A DNA stretch of 10,510 nucleotides from Alphaproteobacteria bacterium (GTDB lineage: Bacteria > Pseudomonadota > Alphaproteobacteria > Sphingomonadales > Rhodothalassiaceae): positions 1 through 10,510 of the forward strand of contig RFIU01000021.1 in assembly GCA_003695555.1 (NCBI GenBank). Reading direction: 5' to 3'. The stretch's first letter is position 1; each line of letters starts with the position of its first letter. A program made the position numbers and the translations under genes. Positions 7,767 through 10,510 of the stretch are shown here, piece after piece. The notes below the pieces were generated by a model. It was not told where the DNA came from and did no database searches. It was given only the letters and a program-made list of their open reading frames with translations.

Positions 7767-7776
7767 TTTCATGAAA
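7767..7776. repeat. TTTCATGAAA palindrome, part of a repeated TCTTTCATGA
   Basis: TTTCATGAAA is a perfect 10-bp palindrome. Its left part, TCTTTCATGA (7765-7774), recurs exactly at 7913-7922, directly against half-site group 2. Both copies lie next to TGCAA clusters, so they may belong to the same control module. Confidence 0.35.
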
Positions 7777-7921
7777 AGCTCGCCCCATGGCGATCCTTCG
7801 TTCCGTTATAATGCGCCTTATCTTATTATGTTCATTGATATATTGCTGTGTTGAATGCATCTGAGAGAGGCCGGATCGTTCCCTACCAGATGAAATGCGA
7901 AGGCCGATAGAGTCTTTCATG

Positions 7922-7961
7922 ATGCAAAATTCTGTTGCATTATTGCAAACCTGATGCAAAA
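7922..7961. promoter_or_regulatory. TGCAA half-site group 2 (candidate operator)
   Basis: Four TGCA-centred half-sites lie within 40 bp: ATGCAA (7922-7927), TTGCAT (7935-7940), TTGCAA (7943-7948) and ATGCAA (7954-7959). The first two form a perfect inverted repeat, ATGCAA-N7-TTGCAT. GATGCAAAA occurs at 7921 and again at 7953, 32 bp apart or about three helical turns on one face. The site lies 90-130 bp upstream of the glucosidase start. It is probably an operator for a sugar-responsive regulator encoded outside the window. Confidence 0.5.
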
Positions 7962-8033
7962 AATAGCCACGCGCGGATCGCCATCCGGGGAGACGGCGAA
8001 CAAGCGTGCAGGCATTTCAGGATCGATCTTCAA

Positions 8034-8042
8034 CCGGGGAGA
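8034..8042 (+). promoter_or_regulatory. Ribosome binding site deciding the GTG start of the glucosidase
   Basis: CCGGGGAGA ends 8 nt before GTG 8051, a workable spacing. An identical CCGGGGAGA at 7985-7993 precedes another in-frame GTG (8006) by 12 nt, which is long. The second pair is preferred because the protein family begins at about WWQGAVIYQIYPRSF, immediately after GTG 8051. Confidence 0.6.
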
Positions 8043-8050
8043 ATGGAACG

Positions 8051-9652
8051 GTGCAGGCCTGGTGGCAGGGAGCGGTCATCTACCAGATCTATCCGCGCAG
8101 CTTCGCCGATACCAATGGCGACGGCATCGGGGATCTGGCGGGGATCGAGGCACATCTCGATCATGTCGCATCGCTTGGCGTCGATGCGGTCTGGCTCTCG
8201 CCCTTCTTCGTCTCGCCGATGCATGACGGCGGCTATGACGTCGCCGACATGTGCGACGTCGATCCGATCTTCGGCACTCTGGAAGACTTCGATCGCCTGA
8301 CCGATGCCGTTCATGCACGCGGCATGAAGCTGATCATCGATCAGGTCTATTCCCACACTTCCAATCAGCACCCCTGGTTTCGCGAGAGCCGGATGAGCCG
8401 CGACAACCCGAAGGCCGACTGGTACGTCTGGGCCGACCCGAAGCCGGACGGCACGCCGCCAAACAACTGGCAGTCGATCTTCATCGGCCCGGCCTGGACG
8501 TGGGATGCGCGCCGCCAGCAGTATTATCTGCACAATTTTCTTTCTTCACAGCCGGACCTGAATCTGCATCAGCCGGCGGTGCAGGATGCGCTGCTCGACG
8601 TCGCGCGCTTCTGGCTCGAGCGCGGGGTGGACGGCTTTCGCATGGATGCCGCGAACTTCTACATGCACGATCCGGCGCTGCGCGACAATCCGCCGGCGCC
8701 GAACGGCCACCGCCGGCGCCCCTATGACTTTCAGCAGCATCTCTACAACCGCTCGCAGCCGGAAGCCTTCGCCTTCATCGCCCGCATCCGCGAAGCCGTC
8801 GATCGCTGGCCTGAACGTTGTACGGTGGCCGAGATCGGCGATCACGATTCGGTTGACGAGGTGATCGCCCATGTGCGCGGACGCGATCGCTTCCACACCG
8901 CCTACAGCTTCGTCTTCCTGGAAAGCCCGCGGATCGATGCCCGCATTCTCGACGATGCCTTCGCGCCCTGGCAGCGGGTGCCGGACGCCTGGCCGTCATG
9001 GGCCTTCAGCAATCACGATGCGCCGCGCGTCGTCAGCCGCTGGGCCCGCGATGCGAAGGAAGAGGCCGATCCCCGCTTCGCGACCGCGCTCAATGTCCTG
9101 CTGTGCGCCCTGAAAGGCACCATCTTCCTCTATCAGGGACAGGAACTGGGACTGCCGCAGGCGGATGTGCCCTTTGAGGCCCTGCGCGACCCGGAAGCGA
9201 TCGCCAACTGGCCGGAGACGCTCGGACGCGACGGCGCCCGCACCCCGATGCCATGGCGCGCGACCGCCCCGCATGCCGGCTTCTCGACCCATGCGCCCTG
9301 GCTTCCGGTCGATCCGCGCCATGCCGCACTCGCCGTCGATCGGCAGGAAGCTGATGCCGGCTCGCCGCTTAACGAACTGCGCCGGTTCCTCAGCTTCCGG
9401 CGCGCGCATCCGGCCTTGCGCCACGGCGCCATCACGATTACGCCTTCCACCGAACCGCTCATCGTCTTCAGCCGCGAGGATGCCCGCGAACGCCTGACAT
9501 GCGTCTTCAACCTCGAACCGAAAGAGGCGCACCTGACGCTCTCGTCATTTGCGCGCGGTTGCGAACCAGTCCTCGCCGCGCAGGACGTCCGCCTTGCCGA
9601 CGGCGTGCTCGAGCTTCCCGCCTATGGTTGGGCGGTACTCGGCCGCGGCTGA
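8051..9652 (+). CDS. GH13 alpha-glucosidase, subfamily 23 type
   Basis: A 533-residue retaining alpha-glucosidase with no signal peptide, expected to cleave imported alpha-glucosides (maltose, short maltodextrins, sucrose-like sugars) in the cytoplasm. The barrel starts at once with WWQGAVIYQIYPRSF and the calcium-site-like DTNGDGIGDLAG (20-31). Asp199 in DGFRMDAANF is the nucleophile, Glu261 in VAEIGD the acid/base and Asp323 in FSNHD the transition-state stabiliser. These positions and the total length match the Halomonas enzyme HaG as I remember it (Asp202, Glu271, Asp333, about 538 residues), as does the loop FYMHDPALRDNPP. A QPDLNLHQP motif (167-175) precedes the nucleophile. The start is GTG 8051; GTG 8006 would add 15 non-family residues. 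It is divergent from the receptor. GH13_23 members differ in chain-length and linkage preference, so the exact substrate is open. Confidence 0.95.
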   Translation: MQAWWQGAVIYQIYPRSFADTNGDGIGDLAGIEAHLDHVASLGVDAVWLSPFFVSPMHDGGYDVADMCDVDPIFGTLEDFDRLTDAVHARGMKLIIDQVYSHTSNQHPWFRESRMSRDNPKADWYVWADPKPDGTPPNNWQSIFIGPAWTWDARRQQYYLHNFLSSQPDLNLHQPAVQDALLDVARFWLERGVDGFRMDAANFYMHDPALRDNPPAPNGHRRRPYDFQQHLYNRSQPEAFAFIARIREAVDRWPERCTVAEIGDHDSVDEVIAHVRGRDRFHTAYSFVFLESPRIDARILDDAFAPWQRVPDAWPSWAFSNHDAPRVVSRWARDAKEEADPRFATALNVLLCALKGTIFLYQGQELGLPQADVPFEALRDPEAIANWPETLGRDGARTPMPWRATAPHAGFSTHAPWLPVDPRHAALAVDRQEADAGSPLNELRRFLSFRRAHPALRHGAITITPSTEPLIVFSREDARERLTCVFNLEPKEAHLTLSSFARGCEPVLAAQDVRLADGVLELPAYGWAVLGRG

Positions 9653-9712
9653 CAGACAATTCCGTCCGGCAGATCGCCGGTCCGGGTGTCGATCTTCCCC
9701 GTCAGCGAACGG

Positions 9713-10183
9713 TCAGCGGTTCCCGTCATCGGCTTCCTGATTGCCGGGTGCCTCACCCTTGTCCTTGGCGGCGGACGTCTTCTCCTTAACCTCCTCGAAC
9801 TTTCCAAGACCGCATGAGCCGACCTCCTGATGGGTGCCGGTATCGATGACGGTGACAATGTCGAGATCGCACAGCTCCGGCATGCTCAGCGAATAGGACA
9901 GCGCCCGGTCGCGCGTCAGCCCCGGGCAGGCATGCGGCAGGGTGTTGAGATAGAGCTGCCCGCCCCTCATCCGGAAAAGAATGTGCTGGCGGTCGAGAAT
10001 CTTCGTCGTGTCAATGCGCTCAAGATGCAGGCAACGCGCCGTCCGGCCGGTCTTTTCGAGATTGGCAAGCGGATCGCCCTTCGCCTTGCCGTGATCGTCA
10101 TGCGCCTGCGCCCCGGATAGCGCCATCGCGCCGGACAGCAGCGCGGCGGCCAGCAATGTCATCATTCCGCCCTTCATCCGCAT
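9713..10183 (-). CDS. Small secreted four-cysteine protein, DUF6491-like
   Basis: A 156-residue protein with a clear signal peptide (basic MRMKGG, hydrophobic 7-22, cut after Ala27 in GAQA), so periplasmic or outer-surface. The mature part opens HDDHGK. A core at 51-130 has CLHLERIDTTKILD, then ILFRMRGGQLYLNTLPHACPGL, then LCDLDIVTVID and SCGLGKFEEV, with cysteines 51, 86, 105 and 124 that could form two disulfides. This pattern resembles the DUF6491 family of alphaproteobacteria, whose function I do not know; the family name is from memory and not certain. The last 25 residues are charged and probably disordered. Start ATG 10183 is chosen because GGAG lies 8 nt upstream and it begins the signal peptide; ATG 10177 is possible. 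It converges on the glucosidase with a 60-bp gap, so it is probably a separate unit. Confidence 0.8.
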   Translation of the reverse strand: MRMKGGMMTLLAAALLSGAMALSGAQAHDDHGKAKGDPLANLEKTGRTARCLHLERIDTTKILDRQHILFRMRGGQLYLNTLPHACPGLTRDRALSYSLSMPELCDLDIVTVIDTGTHQEVGSCGLGKFEEVKEKTSAAKDKGEAPGNQEADDGNR

Positions 10184-10484
10184 GATTCCTTCTCCTCTCC
10201 TCCTTGAAGCCGATGTCCATATCAATCGCGCAAGGTGTCCACGGGCACCTACGCTCTGCGCCGACTTCACCAACGCCGTTGGCCCGCTGCCGGTTCCCCC
10301 GCGCGGATGACGCACATGGACGCCGTCACGGATGGCGGCGCCCGCCCCCGCATGGCGGCCATCACAGGATGCTCACGAAAAATTGAATACACGCACGCTT
10401 GACGTGCGGGCGGGGGGGTAGAGTGAAATGGCCCGGTGCGAGGGGTGCCGGGTGGTTCGGCGAAGGGAAGAGAAGGGCACCCGG
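10184..10484. other. Intergenic region upstream of the secreted protein
   Basis: About 300 bp without a supported gene. A 60-codon plus-strand frame (10204-10386) is rich in H, R and P, lacks a ribosome binding site and looks like chance coding. Visible elements are a dyad CGCACG-CTTGA-CGTGCG (10392-10408), a run of seven G (10412-10418), and an inverted pair CCGGGTG (10448-10454) / CACCCGG (10478-10484). It should contain the promoter of the minus-strand gene and perhaps one for the gene beginning at the edge, but I could not place a convincing -35/-10 pair. Confidence 0.5.
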
Positions 10485-10510
10485 ATGATGATCGAGGGGC
10501 ATCTCCCCGA
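10485..10510 (+). CDS. Possible first codons of a gene running off the window
   Basis: Two adjacent ATG codons (10485, 10488) are preceded by AGAAGG at about 8 nt and open a frame reading MMIEGHLP up to the edge. The purine-rich lead-in looks like a ribosome binding site. Eight residues are too few to name a product, and chance cannot be excluded. Confidence 0.25.

Larger units (their letters stand above)
7457..8050. promoter_or_regulatory. Divergent control region of the receptor and alpha-glucosidase genes
   Basis: These 594 bp separate the two divergent starts and contain no convincing gene. The part next to the receptor (to about 7700) is GC-rich and would be its leader; it includes a small stem GCCCCG/CGGGGC (7541-7546, 7555-7560). 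The part from about 7715 to 7965 is clearly AT-rich against its surroundings and is where promoters and operators are expected. TATAAT occurs on the plus strand at 7807-7812 without a good -35; the same bases read TATAAC on the minus strand (7810-7805), with a poor TGAACA 18 bp upstream. Promoter positions are therefore only suggestions. No typical LacI palindrome with a central CG was found. Confidence 0.6.

Noticed and set aside
7600..7959. Small genes on either strand in the divergent control region
   Set aside because: Frames of 86 and 119 codons have no ribosome binding site, no domains and run through the operator-like repeats.
7719..7961. CRISPR-like repeats or a transposon end formed by the TGCAA copies
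   Set aside because: The units are only 5-9 bp, irregularly spaced, without spacers, a transposase or target-site duplications.
9653..9712. Terminator between the glucosidase and the secreted protein
   Set aside because: Only a 5-bp stem CCGGC/GCCGG (9666-9680) without a T-run is present, too weak to call.
10399..10424. Promoter TTGACG ... TAGAGT near the right edge
   Set aside because: The spacing is 14 bp, too short for a sigma-70-type promoter, and the -35 lies in a dyad.

Overview
The window is GC-rich and almost fully coding. The gene families point to an alphaproteobacterium of the Sphingomonadales/Caulobacterales/Hyphomonadaceae kind: a cysI-DUF934-cysH block, a TonB-dependent receptor of the Xanthomonas/Caulobacter type, and a flavin-dependent tryptophan-halogenase-family protein beside a GH13 alpha-glucosidase. 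The taxon is an inference from gene content; no rRNA or tRNA is present to test it.

Left block (1-2889, + strand): assimilatory sulfate reduction. It holds the 3' part of cysI (siroheme/4Fe-4S sulfite reductase), a DUF934 accessory protein overlapping it by 14 bp, cysH overlapping that by 1 bp, and 16 bp later a GcvA-like LysR regulator. The spacing implies one transcript. A small hairpin spanning the cysH stop and the LysR start suggests translational coupling.

Middle block (2944-9652): a carbohydrate uptake locus. A halogenase-family flavoprotein lies downstream of a 956-residue TonB-dependent receptor, both on the minus strand and separated by a strong intrinsic terminator. A GH13_23-type alpha-glucosidase is transcribed divergently. 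The 594-bp divergent region is locally AT-rich and carries a cluster of TGCAA/TTGCA half-sites, probably an operator region. The simplest reading is import of an alpha-glucoside (maltose, maltodextrin, sucrose or similar) across the outer membrane and hydrolysis in the cytoplasm. The inner-membrane transporter, the cognate regulator and a flavin reductase are not in the window.

Right block (9653-10510): a small secreted four-cysteine protein resembling DUF6491 on the minus strand, a short leader region, and a possible first few codons of another + strand gene at the edge.

The most notable item is the conserved but poorly explained pairing of a halogenase with all catalytic residues and a sugar-type TonB receptor, with a terminator between them and a repeat-rich divergent control region upstream. 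No CRISPR array, insertion sequence, phage gene or RNA gene was seen.
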